62,428 nt of DNA, from the NCBI GenBank assembly GCA_944326705.1, contig CALVEY010000013.1, forward strand, positions 1 to 62,428, given 5' to 3'. A program made the translations under genes and the position numbers. This document shows, one piece after another, positions 7,894 through 16,601 of this stretch. The notes under the pieces were generated by a model. The model was not told the DNA's origin, ran no database searches, and saw only the letters and a list, made by a program, of their open reading frames with translations. Each line of letters begins with the position of its first letter. Position 1 is the first letter of the stretch. Source of the stretch: an uncultured Mucispirillum sp. (lineage in GTDB: Bacteria > Chrysiogenota > Deferribacteres > Deferribacterales > Mucispirillaceae).

Positions 7894-10320
7894 GTGGCTT
7901 TAAAAGATACAGAACAGGCAAATAAATATATTTGTGCTCACTGTTCATCAGAAGTTAACCCAAAAACAGGCATATATGAAAAAGAAAATGATAAATATTT
8001 TTGCTGTGAAGGCTGCCGTTCTGTTTATCATTTAATAAATGATGAAGGTTTTGGCTCCTTTTATACAAAAAGAACAGACTGGGAAGATGCTGCACCTGTA
8101 GAGCAGGTGGAAGCAGATGAAGAATATTTTGAATCATCACTGGAAGTGCTTAATAATGGAGACTATTCTTTATCAATAGTTATAACAGGTATACGCTGTG
8201 CAGCATGTATTTGGCTTATAGAATCTTCTGCCTTAAAAGATGAAAGAATAAAATCATTCCGTATAAATTATGCAAACCATAAAGCAAAAATTGTTTTTAA
8301 TCCAAAAGATATATCAGTAAAAGAAGTGCTGCAGAAGATTACAAGGCTTGGTTATTGTCCGCTTCCATCTACAAATATAGAAACCATACATGATAAAGAA
8401 AGAAAAGATTATTTTTACAGGTTTGCAGTAGCTGCATTTTTTTCAATGCAGGTAATGATGTACTCTATTGCAAATTATACTGGCTATTTTAAGGGAATGG
8501 ATGAAGACTTATATTTTTTATTTAAGCTTTTATCATGGGCTTTAGCTACACCAGTATTAATATATTCTGCATATCCTTTTTTTCAAAAAAGTTTTTCAGC
8601 ACTGAAACATTTTCATTTTACAATGGATACTCTTGTGGCAATAGGAGCAGGAACTTCATATTTATATAGTGTTGCAGCAATTTTTCTAGGTTATGAAACA
8701 TATTTTGATACATCAGTTATGATTATAACATTAATTTTGCTTGGCAGATTTATAGAAGCTGGTGCAAAACAAAAGGGCGGTAATGCTGTTGCAAAACTGT
8801 TATCTTTAAAACCCAAAAATGTTAGAAAGATTGTATATGAGCAGAATGGAGAAAAATCATATATTACTATACCAATAGACCAGCTTGCAAAAGGTGATTT
8901 ATTTGAAATTTCTACAGGAAGCAATGTTGCTGCTGATGGTAAAATTATTGAAGGTGTATGCGAAGTAGATGAATCAATGCTTACTGGTGAGCCTATGCCT
9001 GTAAATAAGAATGAAGGCTCTCAGGTATATGCTGGAACAAAACTTATTAACGGTACATGTACAGTTATGGCCGAAAATGTTGGTATAGACAGCTTTTTAT
9101 CTAAAATTGCAGCTTCAGTTGATGATGCTCAAAGTTCAAAAGCACCAATTCAAGATGTGGCAGATAATTTTATTGGTAAATTTGTGCCTTTTGTATTAAT
9201 AGTGGCTCTTTTATCATTTATATACTGGTATTTTTTAGCATCAGCAGGAGCAGAGCTTTCTATTATGCGTGCAGTATCTGTTTTAGTAATTGCATGCCCA
9301 TGTGCTATGGGGCTTGCAACACCACTTGCTGTTATTTCTGCAACAAATAAGTTATCAGAAACTGGTATAATATTTAAAAATGGTGAAGCAATAGAAAGAT
9401 TTGCTTATGTCAATGACTTTTATTTTGATAAAACAGGTACTATTACAACAGGAAATATGTCTGTTACTGATTTTAAGCTGTCTTTTTCATGCAGCTCTGT
9501 ATTAAATTTAATAACTTCTGCAGCATTTTATTCAAAACATCCTGCTTCAAAAGCAATTGCTGCAATGAATGAAGATTTATATGAGTATGAAAAGTTTGAA
9601 GAAACAGCAGGAAAGGGTATAATTGCTGAAATAAAAAATACAAGTGTTATAATCGGCTCTAAAAAATTTATACAGGAAAACAGTGTAAAATTTACAGAAG
9701 ACTATGAAGAATATATTGAAAAATCAATAGAAAAGGGCTGCACTATCGTTTGTGCTGCGGTTAATCATATACTAGTTGGTGTATTTTCTATATCTGATAT
9801 AATAAGAGAAGAAGCAGCAGAAACCATATCATTACTGCAAAATGAAGGCAATAATGTATCTATTATCACAGGTGACAGTGAAAAAGCTGCCAATATTATA
9901 CTTGGTAATGCAGGAATAAAAGCAAATATTTTTGCAAATGTATCTCCATTTGATAAAGGTAATATCCTGCAAAGTGCAAAAGATACTAGAAAAACAGTTA
10001 TGATAGGCGATGGAATAAATGATGCAATTGCATTAACTGCTGCAAGTGTTGGTATCTCTATGAGAAATTCTACTGATATTTCAATAGAAAGTGCTTCTGC
10101 AGTTTTACTTCGTAACAACTTATCAATTATAGAAAAATCTCATAAAGTATGCAGAAAAACTTTAAGAATAATTAAGGAAAATTTGTTCTGGGCTTTTTCA
10201 TACAATCTAATTGCTATACCATTAGCATGTACAGGTTTGATTCATCCTGTAATGAGTGCAGCCTTTATGAGCTTTAGCTCACTTTTTGTTGTAACAAACT
10301 CAATGAGAATAAAAAAATAG
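7894..10320 (+). CDS. ccoI: Copper-transporting P1B-type ATPase for cbb3 assembly
   Basis: CcoI (FixI) exports copper across the inner membrane for the CuB centre of cbb3 oxidase. In order: a cysteine-rich N-terminus (CAHC at about 15, CCEGC at about 36, the YHL type common in CcoI); an HMA domain with GIRCAACIW (about 99-107); membrane helices; the TGE actuator motif; the metal-site CPC in ACPCAMGLATPLA (about 467); the phosphorylation site DKTGT (about 511); and GDGIND (about 704). At 808 residues it has the usual CcoI length. The start is GTG 7894, with AGGCAGGT upstream. Confidence 0.95.
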   Translation: MALKDTEQANKYICAHCSSEVNPKTGIYEKENDKYFCCEGCRSVYHLINDEGFGSFYTKRTDWEDAAPVEQVEADEEYFESSLEVLNNGDYSLSIVITGIRCAACIWLIESSALKDERIKSFRINYANHKAKIVFNPKDISVKEVLQKITRLGYCPLPSTNIETIHDKERKDYFYRFAVAAFFSMQVMMYSIANYTGYFKGMDEDLYFLFKLLSWALATPVLIYSAYPFFQKSFSALKHFHFTMDTLVAIGAGTSYLYSVAAIFLGYETYFDTSVMIITLILLGRFIEAGAKQKGGNAVAKLLSLKPKNVRKIVYEQNGEKSYITIPIDQLAKGDLFEISTGSNVAADGKIIEGVCEVDESMLTGEPMPVNKNEGSQVYAGTKLINGTCTVMAENVGIDSFLSKIAASVDDAQSSKAPIQDVADNFIGKFVPFVLIVALLSFIYWYFLASAGAELSIMRAVSVLVIACPCAMGLATPLAVISATNKLSETGIIFKNGEAIERFAYVNDFYFDKTGTITTGNMSVTDFKLSFSCSSVLNLITSAAFYSKHPASKAIAAMNEDLYEYEKFEETAGKGIIAEIKNTSVIIGSKKFIQENSVKFTEDYEEYIEKSIEKGCTIVCAAVNHILVGVFSISDIIREEAAETISLLQNEGNNVSIITGDSEKAANIILGNAGIKANIFANVSPFDKGNILQSAKDTRKTVMIGDGINDAIALTAASVGISMRNSTDISIESASAVLLRNNLSIIEKSHKVCRKTLRIIKENLFWAFSYNLIAIPLACTGLIHPVMSAAFMSFSSLFVVTNSMRIKK

Positions 10321-10720
10321 ATTTTAAAATGAAGCCAGCAGCATTTTAAAAAAGTAGTAAATATATAAAGAGCAGAATATAAAAATATATATGTTTTATA
10401 GAATATATGTGCTGATTATTATAATATAAAAAGTTTTGAAATATTATAGTAAGGAATATAATTATTAATACTTTTTATAAAATATCAACTTTTATCAACT
10501 AGATAAATATTTACTTTACTTCTGCACTGCTAATATAATATTTTAAAATTTGTTGCTGTCATCTGTGATAAAAGATATATTATTTTCTTTGTTTTGCAGT
10601 AATGATATAGTTTCTAGAGCAGCATCTCTATTATATTAGATATAAAAAATACATCAATATGATAACATAATCATAAAAAAATCATAAGCTATTAGAAAAT
10701 GTTAGAGTTATACATTCATT
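10321..10720. other. 400-base convergent intergenic region without a gene
   Basis: The ccoI gene (+) and the membrane-protein gene (-) converge here. The only structure I can point to is TTTTAAAATG (10322-10331) paired with CATTTTAAAA (10342-10351) just after the ccoI stop. It has no T-run on the + side. The rest is AT-rich with many stops in all frames. Confidence 0.5.
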
Positions 10721-11380
10721 TTAATAAGAGAATGTAACACCTTGATATATAAAATAAATACCCATAATAAAAAGTAATATTGCAGTTAAATGTTTAAAAT
10801 ATTTAACATACTGCATTATATATGAGCCAAGAACTGCTAAAATCATAAGAGCAACAGAAGTGCCTGCACCAAAAGCTGCCATCATTAAAGCACCTGTATA
10901 CCATGAGCCAGAAGGTACTGCACCAATAACTGCACCCATAGTTAAGCCGCATGGAAGAAAGCCAAGTAGAAGCCCATAGAAAAATGGATTATTTGGTTTA
11001 TATTTTTTTATTTTATTCATTATCTTTAGTTTAGCAAGAAAGTTAAACGAGCTTAAGTTAAAGAAATACATTACAGCAAACAATACTAAAATAATACCGC
11101 CAGCAAGAGCTGCAAACTTTTGAATATTTAAGAAATTCTGCCCAGCATAAGTTGCAATAGAGCCAAGACCGCCAGCAAGTGCACCCATACCTGTATAAGT
11201 TATCGTTCTTCCGGCGTTATAAAAAAAGTTAGGTATTAATATTTTATATCCAGCATTACTATCCGAAAAAGTGCTTGAAATATGCAGAACAAAAGGGTGG
11301 CACATTAAAATACAGTGCCCAAACCCGCCTGCAAAGCCTACTAAAAAATGACCTGTAACTAATGCCAGAATTTCAGCCAT
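10721..11380 (-). CDS. UreH-like / sulfite exporter TauE-SafE-related membrane protein
   Basis: The protein has 219 residues and about six membrane helices. It carries the two cysteine motifs of this family: FGHCILMCHP in helix 1 and GFLPCGLTMG in a later helix. Members of this family near cbb3 genes are suspected to act in copper delivery or thiol chemistry for cytochrome oxidase, and the Cys/Met/His positions fit copper binding. It is downstream of, and 7 bases from, a small secreted protein, and faces ccoI. The exact function is inference. Confidence 0.78.
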   Translation of the reverse strand: MAEILALVTGHFLVGFAGGFGHCILMCHPFVLHISSTFSDSNAGYKILIPNFFYNAGRTITYTGMGALAGGLGSIATYAGQNFLNIQKFAALAGGIILVLFAVMYFFNLSSFNFLAKLKIMNKIKKYKPNNPFFYGLLLGFLPCGLTMGAVIGAVPSGSWYTGALMMAAFGAGTSVALMILAVLGSYIMQYVKYFKHLTAILLFIMGIYFIYQGVTFSY

Positions 11381-11387
11381 ACAAAAC

Positions 11388-11804
11388 CTATTTTACATCA
11401 TAAAATACATAAAAAACGCTTTTTTCACCATTCATATATGTAATATCAGCTTTTGTATACCATTTTGTTCTGCCAGACATACATTTTACTAATGTTTGAG
11501 TAACAGTAAATTCTGTATCAGATATTTTTTTACCTTCATATTCATATTTGCCCATATCCATTTCCATGTTAGAAGTAAATTTAACTGCTTTAACAGGTCT
11601 GTCAAATTTATAAGTTAAAGTAAATTCTTTCATTGGTTTTATTGGACGTGTTGCAGAAACAGATACACCGTAAGTATCGTTTTTAAAAACACCATCTTTA
11701 TCAGTAATATCATAAGCTGCATTATAATTTACAGGAAACGCTGCAAAGCTTAAAAATGGAACTGCCATAATAATTAGTGCTAATACTAAAATGATTTTTT
11801 TCAT
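11388..11804 (-). CDS. Small secreted protein, possible copper/oxidase assembly partner
   Basis: The protein has 138 residues and a clear signal peptide (MKKIILVLALIIMAVPFLSF, cleavage near AAF). The mature part is beta-rich. It has SNMEMDMG, a Met cluster, and later LVKCMSGRTKWY, giving one Cys and a set of Met that could bind copper, as in FixH-like or YtkA-like folds. It is transcribed from its own promoter (11839-11867) together with the UreH-like gene. I do not recognise a named family, so the copper link rests on Met/Cys content and neighbourhood. Confidence 0.7.
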   Translation of the reverse strand: MKKIILVLALIIMAVPFLSFAAFPVNYNAAYDITDKDGVFKNDTYGVSVSATRPIKPMKEFTLTYKFDRPVKAVKFTSNMEMDMGKYEYEGKKISDTEFTVTQTLVKCMSGRTKWYTKADITYMNGEKSVFYVFYDVK

Positions 11805-11838
11805 AAAAAATTCTCCATAACATATTTATAATAATTAA

Positions 11839-11867
11839 ACTATACCATATATAAAAAGATAGTACAA
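11839..11867 (-). promoter_or_regulatory. Putative promoter of the secreted protein/UreH-like pair
   Basis: On the minus strand TTGTAC (11867-11862), a 17-base spacer and TATAGT (11844-11839), about 35 bases ahead of the ATG at 11804, which has a GGAG ribosome site. Confidence 0.6.
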
Positions 11868-11932
11868 GTCTTTTAATTAATTATGTCCGATAAGATGTAT
11901 TATGTAAAATAAAAGAAATTAAAAGGGGGAAT

Positions 11933-11992
11933 ATGGTTCAATTTTTGCCCTATAAGCGATTTTGGCGTATATTTATACTGCTGATGATTTAA
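11933..11992 (+). CDS. Possible 19-residue peptide with a strong but pairable ribosome site
   Basis: AAAAGGGGGA ends 2 bases before an ATG that opens a 19-residue frame (MVQFLPYKRFWRIFILLMI), basic in the middle and hydrophobic at the end. AAGGGG (11923-11928) can pair with CCCCTT (11996-12001) just after the stop, which would hide the ribosome site. The frame lies upstream of the gph promoter, so it is not a gph leader unless transcription starts further back. It may be a real small membrane peptide or chance. Confidence 0.3.
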   Translation: MVQFLPYKRFWRIFILLMI

Positions 11993-12054
11993 AATCCCCT
12001 TAGAAGTCAAAATTTGAATTTGTTTTAAAATAATTGTTTGAAAGCATTTATTTA

Positions 12055-12083
12055 TTGATTAAAAATAAGCTTTATTATATTAT
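12055..12083 (+). promoter_or_regulatory. Putative promoter of gph-deaminase-purB
   Basis: TTGATT (12055-12060), a 17-base spacer and TATTAT (12078-12083): the same two hexamers and spacing as the ccoN promoter. Transcription would start near 12090, leaving about 25 bases before the proposed AUA start codon. Confidence 0.6.
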
Positions 12084-12114
12084 AGCTGGTGAATAAATTT
12101 ATTGGAGTTACACT

Positions 12115-12756
12115 ATAAATACTCAGTTAGTTATTTTTGATTTAGACGGCACATTATGTGATACATTTGATGATATTTATTTATCATTAAAACATACCCT
12201 TGATAATTTTAATGTTTTTACACCTTCTCTTGATGAAGTTAAATCTTTTATTGGTGATGGTCTTGCTTTACTTATAGAAAGAACATTAAATGTTACAAAC
12301 CAGACTCATTTAAAAAATGATATTATGGCTTCTTTTATGCAGTATTATAAGGAACACTGCACTGACTCTACTTTATTATTTCCTGGCATGGAAAATGTTT
12401 TAAAGGAATTACACAGCAGTAATATAAATATGGCTGTTGTTTCTAATAAAGCTCATCATTTAGTTGATATTATCATAAAAGAATTAGGTTTATATGATTA
12501 CTTTAAATTTGTTTATGGCGGCGACAGCTTTGATGAAAAGAAACCATCTGCTAAACCATTATTAAATATAATTAATAATTTAAATGTTACACCAGAAAAT
12601 TCTTTTATGGTTGGTGACAGCGATAATGATGTGCTTGCAGGTATTTCTGCTGGTATGAAAACTATATACTGTTCTTACGGCTATGCTCCCTTAAAAAAAT
12701 CAACATCAGATTATGTTGTCGATAATCCATTAGATATTTTAAATTTTGTAAGGTAA
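12115..12756 (+). CDS. gph: HAD-family phosphatase, phosphoglycolate phosphatase-like, with AUA start
   Basis: The frame encodes a complete HAD hydrolase: IFDLDGTLCDT at the N-terminus (nucleophile and second Asp), VVSNKAHH (motif II), KKPSAKP (motif III Lys) and GDSDNDVLAG (motif IV), with a helical cap domain between. This fits phosphoglycolate phosphatase (about 213 residues). No ATG, GTG or TTG lies between the in-frame stop at 12094 and the DLDG motif. The best start is ATA at 12115, 7 bases after GGAG (12104-12107). An ATG start at 12325 would delete the catalytic Asp. The deaminase follows 4 bases after the stop. Confidence 0.82.
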   Translation: MNTQLVIFDLDGTLCDTFDDIYLSLKHTLDNFNVFTPSLDEVKSFIGDGLALLIERTLNVTNQTHLKNDIMASFMQYYKEHCTDSTLLFPGMENVLKELHSSNINMAVVSNKAHHLVDIIIKELGLYDYFKFVYGGDSFDEKKPSAKPLLNIINNLNVTPENSFMVGDSDNDVLAGISAGMKTIYCSYGYAPLKKSTSDYVVDNPLDILNFVR

Positions 12757-12760
12757 AATT

Positions 12761-14017
12761 ATGACTAAAACTGCTTTTTATGCTGACTATATATATTATA
12801 ATAATGAAATATATAATAATTCCTATCTTTTAGTAACTGATAATATTATAGACGGTATTTGTGATAATATTGAAAAATACCCGGAATATAAAATAAAGAA
12901 ATTTAATAATTCTGCAATTTTTCCTGGATTAATTAATACTCATAACCATTTAGGTATGGGAATAATGCGCGGTTATGCTGATGATTTACCGCTTATGACA
13001 TGGCTTAATGATTATATTTGGCCTGCTGAAAGGAAAATATTATCTGGTGAATTTGTTTATTATTCCACCCTTTTATCATTAGCTGAATCTATCCGTTCAG
13101 GTGTTACCTGTATTAATGATATGTATTTCTTTGCTTTTTATGCAAAAAGAGCTTTTGAAAAAGCAGGTATTCGCGGCGTTGTTGGTTTTGGTGTGCTTGA
13201 AAATTTCAGCAGAGCTTTTAAAGCTGCAGATGAATTTGAAGAATCAGAGCTGGTCAGTTTATCAATATGTCCACATGCTTTATATACTGTGCCTTTTGAT
13301 GTAATGAAACAGTGCTGTGATTATGCGAAAAAAAGAAATCTGTTACTGCATACTCACTTAGCAGAAACTCTTGATGAAGAAAAACAAATTTTAGAAAAAT
13401 ATAATAAAAGACCTGTTGAATTAATGTATGAAACAGGTGCATTTGATATAAACTCTGTATTTGCTCACTGTGTTCATGTAAATGATGATGACATTAAAAT
13501 AATGGCAGATAAAAAAGTCAATGTATCTCACTGTTTAGAAAGTAACTTAAAACTTGCAAGCGGATTTTCTCCTGTTAAAAAAATGCTGGATGCAGGTATT
13601 AATGTATCTATAGGCACAGATGGTGTATGCAGTAATAATGATTTATCTATGATTGGTGAAATGAGCACAGTATCTAAATTCCATAAAGCATTTAATATGG
13701 ATGCAACAGCCCTTTCTGCTGATACTGTTTTGCAGATGGCTTCCTCTTATGGTGCTAAAGCATTAAACTTACAAAACATTGGCACTTTAAATAAAGGTAT
13801 GAAAGCTGATTTTTTTGTATTATCTTTTGATGCAGTTCATTTAACACCTGTATATAACCCAGTATCTCATCTTGTATATGCTGCAAAAGATAACGATATT
13901 ACAGATGTTTATGTTAACGGAAGTCCTGTTATGCAGGATAGAAAATTAATTCATTTTGATGAAGAAGAAATAAAAAATTATGCCAGAGAAAAGGCGAAAA
14001 TATTACTAAAAGGATAA
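12761..14017 (+). CDS. mtaD: COG0402 amidohydrolase: methylthioadenosine/S-adenosylhomocysteine (or aminofutalosine) deaminase
   Basis: The 418-residue TIM-barrel metal enzyme has NTHNHLGMGIMRGYADDLPL (metal His pair plus the adenosine-type deaminase signature), HTHLAET, the metal His in FAHCVH, and GTDGVCSNNDLSM (metal Asp). These are hallmarks of the MTA/SAH deaminase group. The window also encodes MqnD of the futalosine menaquinone pathway, and some members of this group deaminate 6-amino-6-deoxyfutalosine, so that substrate is a real alternative. It lies between gph and purB in one operon with 4-base gaps. Confidence 0.8.
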   Translation: MTKTAFYADYIYYNNEIYNNSYLLVTDNIIDGICDNIEKYPEYKIKKFNNSAIFPGLINTHNHLGMGIMRGYADDLPLMTWLNDYIWPAERKILSGEFVYYSTLLSLAESIRSGVTCINDMYFFAFYAKRAFEKAGIRGVVGFGVLENFSRAFKAADEFEESELVSLSICPHALYTVPFDVMKQCCDYAKKRNLLLHTHLAETLDEEKQILEKYNKRPVELMYETGAFDINSVFAHCVHVNDDDIKIMADKKVNVSHCLESNLKLASGFSPVKKMLDAGINVSIGTDGVCSNNDLSMIGEMSTVSKFHKAFNMDATALSADTVLQMASSYGAKALNLQNIGTLNKGMKADFFVLSFDAVHLTPVYNPVSHLVYAAKDNDITDVYVNGSPVMQDRKLIHFDEEEIKNYAREKAKILLKG

Positions 14018-14021
14018 GAGA

Positions 14022-15458
14022 ATGAACGATTTTGACAGATTTAAAACCCCATTTGAAGAAAGATATTCTTCTAAAGAAATGCTTTACTTATTTTCTCCAA
14101 ACAAAAAATTTACTACATGGAGAAAACTTTGGATTGCTCTTGCAGAATCAGAAAAAGAGCTTGGCTTAAATATTACTCAGGAACAAATCGATGAAATGAA
14201 AAGCCATATTGAAGATATTGATTTTGAATATGCAAAAGAAATGGAAAAGAAATTCAGACATGATGTAATGGCTCATGTCCATACTTTTGGTAAAGTCTGC
14301 CCTTCTGCTATGCCTATTATCCATTTAGGTGCAACAAGTGCATTTGTTGGTGATAATACAGATATTATTGTTATGAAAGAAGCTTTAGAGCTTGTTCGCA
14401 GCAAACTCACAGCAGTTTTAGAAAATTTAAAAGTATTTGCTTTAAAATATAAAGATTTACCAACTTTAGGATTTACTCACTTTCAGCCTGCTCAGCTTAC
14501 AACAGTAGGCAAAAGAGCAACATTATGGATGCAGGATTTCATGCTTGATTTAGAAAACCTTGTATTTGAACTTTCAAATATAAGATTTAGAGGCGTAAAA
14601 GGCACTACAGGAACACAGGCATCATTCCTTCATTTATTTAATAATGACCATGAAAAAGTTAGACAGTTAGATAAATTAGTATCTTCTAAAATGGGCTTTG
14701 AAAAAGTGTTTGGTGTAAGCGGCCAAACTTATACAAGAAAACAGGATTCTAGAATTATTGCTGTTTTAGCAGGTCTTGCAGAATCTGCCCATAAATTTGC
14801 TACAGATATAAGACTTTTAGCAAACTTAAAAGAAGTAGAAGAACCATTTGAAAAAAATCAAATAGGTTCAAGTGCCATGGCTTATAAACGCAACCCTATG
14901 AGAAGCGAAAGAGTATGTGCCCTTTCCCGCTTTATAATTGCAGCATCATCAAATACTTATTACACTCATTCTGTGCAGTGGTTTGAAAGAACATTAGATG
15001 ATTCAGCAAACAGAAGACTTTCTATTTCTGAAACATTTTTAGCTGCAGATGCTGTATTAGAGCTGCTTTTAAATATTACAAGCGGTTTAGTTGTATATGA
15101 AAAAGTTATTGCAAAACGCATATCTGAAGAGCTGCCATTTATGGCTACAGAAAATATTATTATGGAATCAGTTCAGCGTGGTGCAGACCGTCAGGAAATG
15201 CATGAGCAGATACGCGTTCACTCTATGGAAGCTGGAAAACGTGTTAAACAGGACGGACTTGATAATGACTTATTAAAACGAGTTATTGCTGATGATAAAA
15301 TACCTTTAGATGAAAAAGATATTGAGCGTATCTTAAACCCTAAAGAATTTATAGGCAGAGCTCCAGAACAGACAGTTGAATTTATTGAAAATGAAATAGA
15401 CCCGCTTATATCTAAATATAAATCAGATAAAAGCTTTGAAGGTATTGTAAATGTATAA
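14022..15458 (+). CDS. purB: Adenylosuccinate lyase
   Basis: PurB cleaves SAICAR and adenylosuccinate to release fumarate in purine synthesis. The 478-residue protein is of the longer type. It carries the fumarase-superfamily signature SSAMAYKRNPMRSERV (about residues 283-298), HLGATSAFVGDNTD with the active-site His region, and TLGFTHFQPAQLTT. It is the last gene of the operon with gph and the deaminase. A strong terminator follows at 15485. Confidence 0.96.
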   Translation: MNDFDRFKTPFEERYSSKEMLYLFSPNKKFTTWRKLWIALAESEKELGLNITQEQIDEMKSHIEDIDFEYAKEMEKKFRHDVMAHVHTFGKVCPSAMPIIHLGATSAFVGDNTDIIVMKEALELVRSKLTAVLENLKVFALKYKDLPTLGFTHFQPAQLTTVGKRATLWMQDFMLDLENLVFELSNIRFRGVKGTTGTQASFLHLFNNDHEKVRQLDKLVSSKMGFEKVFGVSGQTYTRKQDSRIIAVLAGLAESAHKFATDIRLLANLKEVEEPFEKNQIGSSAMAYKRNPMRSERVCALSRFIIAASSNTYYTHSVQWFERTLDDSANRRLSISETFLAADAVLELLLNITSGLVVYEKVIAKRISEELPFMATENIIMESVQRGADRQEMHEQIRVHSMEAGKRVKQDGLDNDLLKRVIADDKIPLDEKDIERILNPKEFIGRAPEQTVEFIENEIDPLISKYKSDKSFEGIVNV

Positions 15459-15484
15459 TAAATAAAAATATTTTATATATTTTG

Positions 15485-15516
15485 GGCTTAAGTTTTAAAA
15501 ACTTAAGCCTTTTTTT
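15485..15516 (+). terminator. Rho-independent terminator after purB
   Basis: GGCTTAAGTTTT (15485-15496) pairs with AAAACTTAAGCC (15498-15509), a 12-base stem, followed by seven T. Confidence 0.92.
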
Positions 15517-15542
15517 ATACTTTAATTGTTAAGAATAATTAT

Positions 15543-15574
15543 AAAAAAAGTCCTGCCTGCACATTTGCAGACAG
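15543..15574 (-). terminator. Rho-independent terminator of the long minus-strand run
   Basis: On the minus strand CTGTCTGC (15574-15567) pairs with GCAGGCAG (15560-15553), with one G-U pair, followed by GAC and a run of seven T. It is 26 bases after the stop of the CsgG-like lipoprotein gene and ends the 14-kb minus-strand series. Confidence 0.88.
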
Positions 15575-15599
15575 AGCCTGTATATAATTTATATAAGAA

Positions 15600-16601
15600 T
15601 TACATTTGTTGTTTTAATGTTTTTTGGTTTTCTATACTTTCTTTTGCTCTATTAATAGCATCAGAAATAACGCGAACAGGTTTTCCAGCATAGTCTTCTG
15701 CTTTTGAAAAGTAAGATAATGCATCATTAAATTTACCTGCTAACTCTTTGCAGACACCAACATTATAATTTAAACTTATAGAATAAGGTGATTCTTTTAA
15801 GCCATTCTGCCAAAGTTCGCATGCTTTTTCCATTCTGTCATTTTTTGCAAAAGATATACCATTTTTTAATAACAGTTTTGATGTGTCATTTGTGCCGTCA
15901 GTATTAGACATTAATTCTATTTGTATAGTCTGTACATAAGGCGCAATATCAAGCCTGAAATTATATAAAATGTTTTTTAATGCACTTTCATATAACTCAC
16001 CTTCTGACTCTGGAGTAAACAGACTGTCAGAACAGCCGTAACTAGAATCTTTGCCTTTAAATTCTTTTGCATATACAACCTGTCCTGTAGCTATAGATGT
16101 AAGTTTAGGTGTTATATTTATCAGCATATCTCTAGTTTCGCAAGGCACTGTATATTCTCTGTAATACTGGCATTTTCCATCAACATAGTTCATACATTTT
16201 GACCTGGTTTCATAGGAGCGGCTCACATTATAAGTAGACTGAGCATAACCCGCCCACACTGCTTCTGCTCCTACTAACTGACCAAAATCTACTATAGTGT
16301 CAGGATTTGCCATAGTCATTTGAAACTGCTGCTCTTTAATAATTTTATCAATATTTGCTCTGTCAACAACAGAATACTGTTTTTTGTCATTAACTTCTGC
16401 TTTAATAACTACAGTTTCAAGTCTGCTTGAAATATCCCTGCCTTTATTTCCTGAAAAGTCTAAGAAAGCAACCGTTTTATATCTTGTTACTTCTGTTGCT
16501 CCTGCAGGAATAATTTTTGATGCATTAATTTTGGTTGCACAACCAGATAATACAATCATTGAAAGTAATACTAAAATACAATTCTGCAATATGTGCCGCA
16601 T
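15600..16601 (-). CDS. CsgG-like outer-membrane lipoprotein
   Basis: The 333-residue protein has a lipoprotein signal (VLLSMIVLSGC, acylated Cys at about 20). The following region resembles CsgG/LpoB-type domains: KTVAFLDFSGNKG, YSVVDRANIDKIIKEQQFQM and QLVGAEAVWAGYAQ, where 'binding-partner' strands alternate with helices. A Cys-rich stretch (about 133-151) is unusual, and the C-terminal part (about 240-325) looks like tetratricopeptide-type helices. Its AGGAGG ribosome site and start lie inside the end of the upstream methyltransferase gene (31-base overlap). The function is unknown; the family includes secretion pores and cell-wall enzyme activators. Confidence 0.75.
   Translation of the reverse strand: MRHILQNCILVLLSMIVLSGCATKINASKIIPAGATEVTRYKTVAFLDFSGNKGRDISSRLETVVIKAEVNDKKQYSVVDRANIDKIIKEQQFQMTMANPDTIVDFGQLVGAEAVWAGYAQSTYNVSRSYETRSKCMNYVDGKCQYYREYTVPCETRDMLINITPKLTSIATGQVVYAKEFKGKDSSYGCSDSLFTPESEGELYESALKNILYNFRLDIAPYVQTIQIELMSNTDGTNDTSKLLLKNGISFAKNDRMEKACELWQNGLKESPYSISLNYNVGVCKELAGKFNDALSYFSKAEDYAGKPVRVISDAINRAKESIENQKTLKQQM

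Noticed and set aside
10322-10351. Palindrome after ccoI as a terminator
   Set aside because: The stem is AT-only at both ends and no T-run follows on the + strand.
12325-12756. gph as a truncated gene starting at ATG 12325
   Set aside because: The catalytic DLDGT motif and about 70 codons are in frame upstream with a ribosome site and promoter, so the gene is full length.
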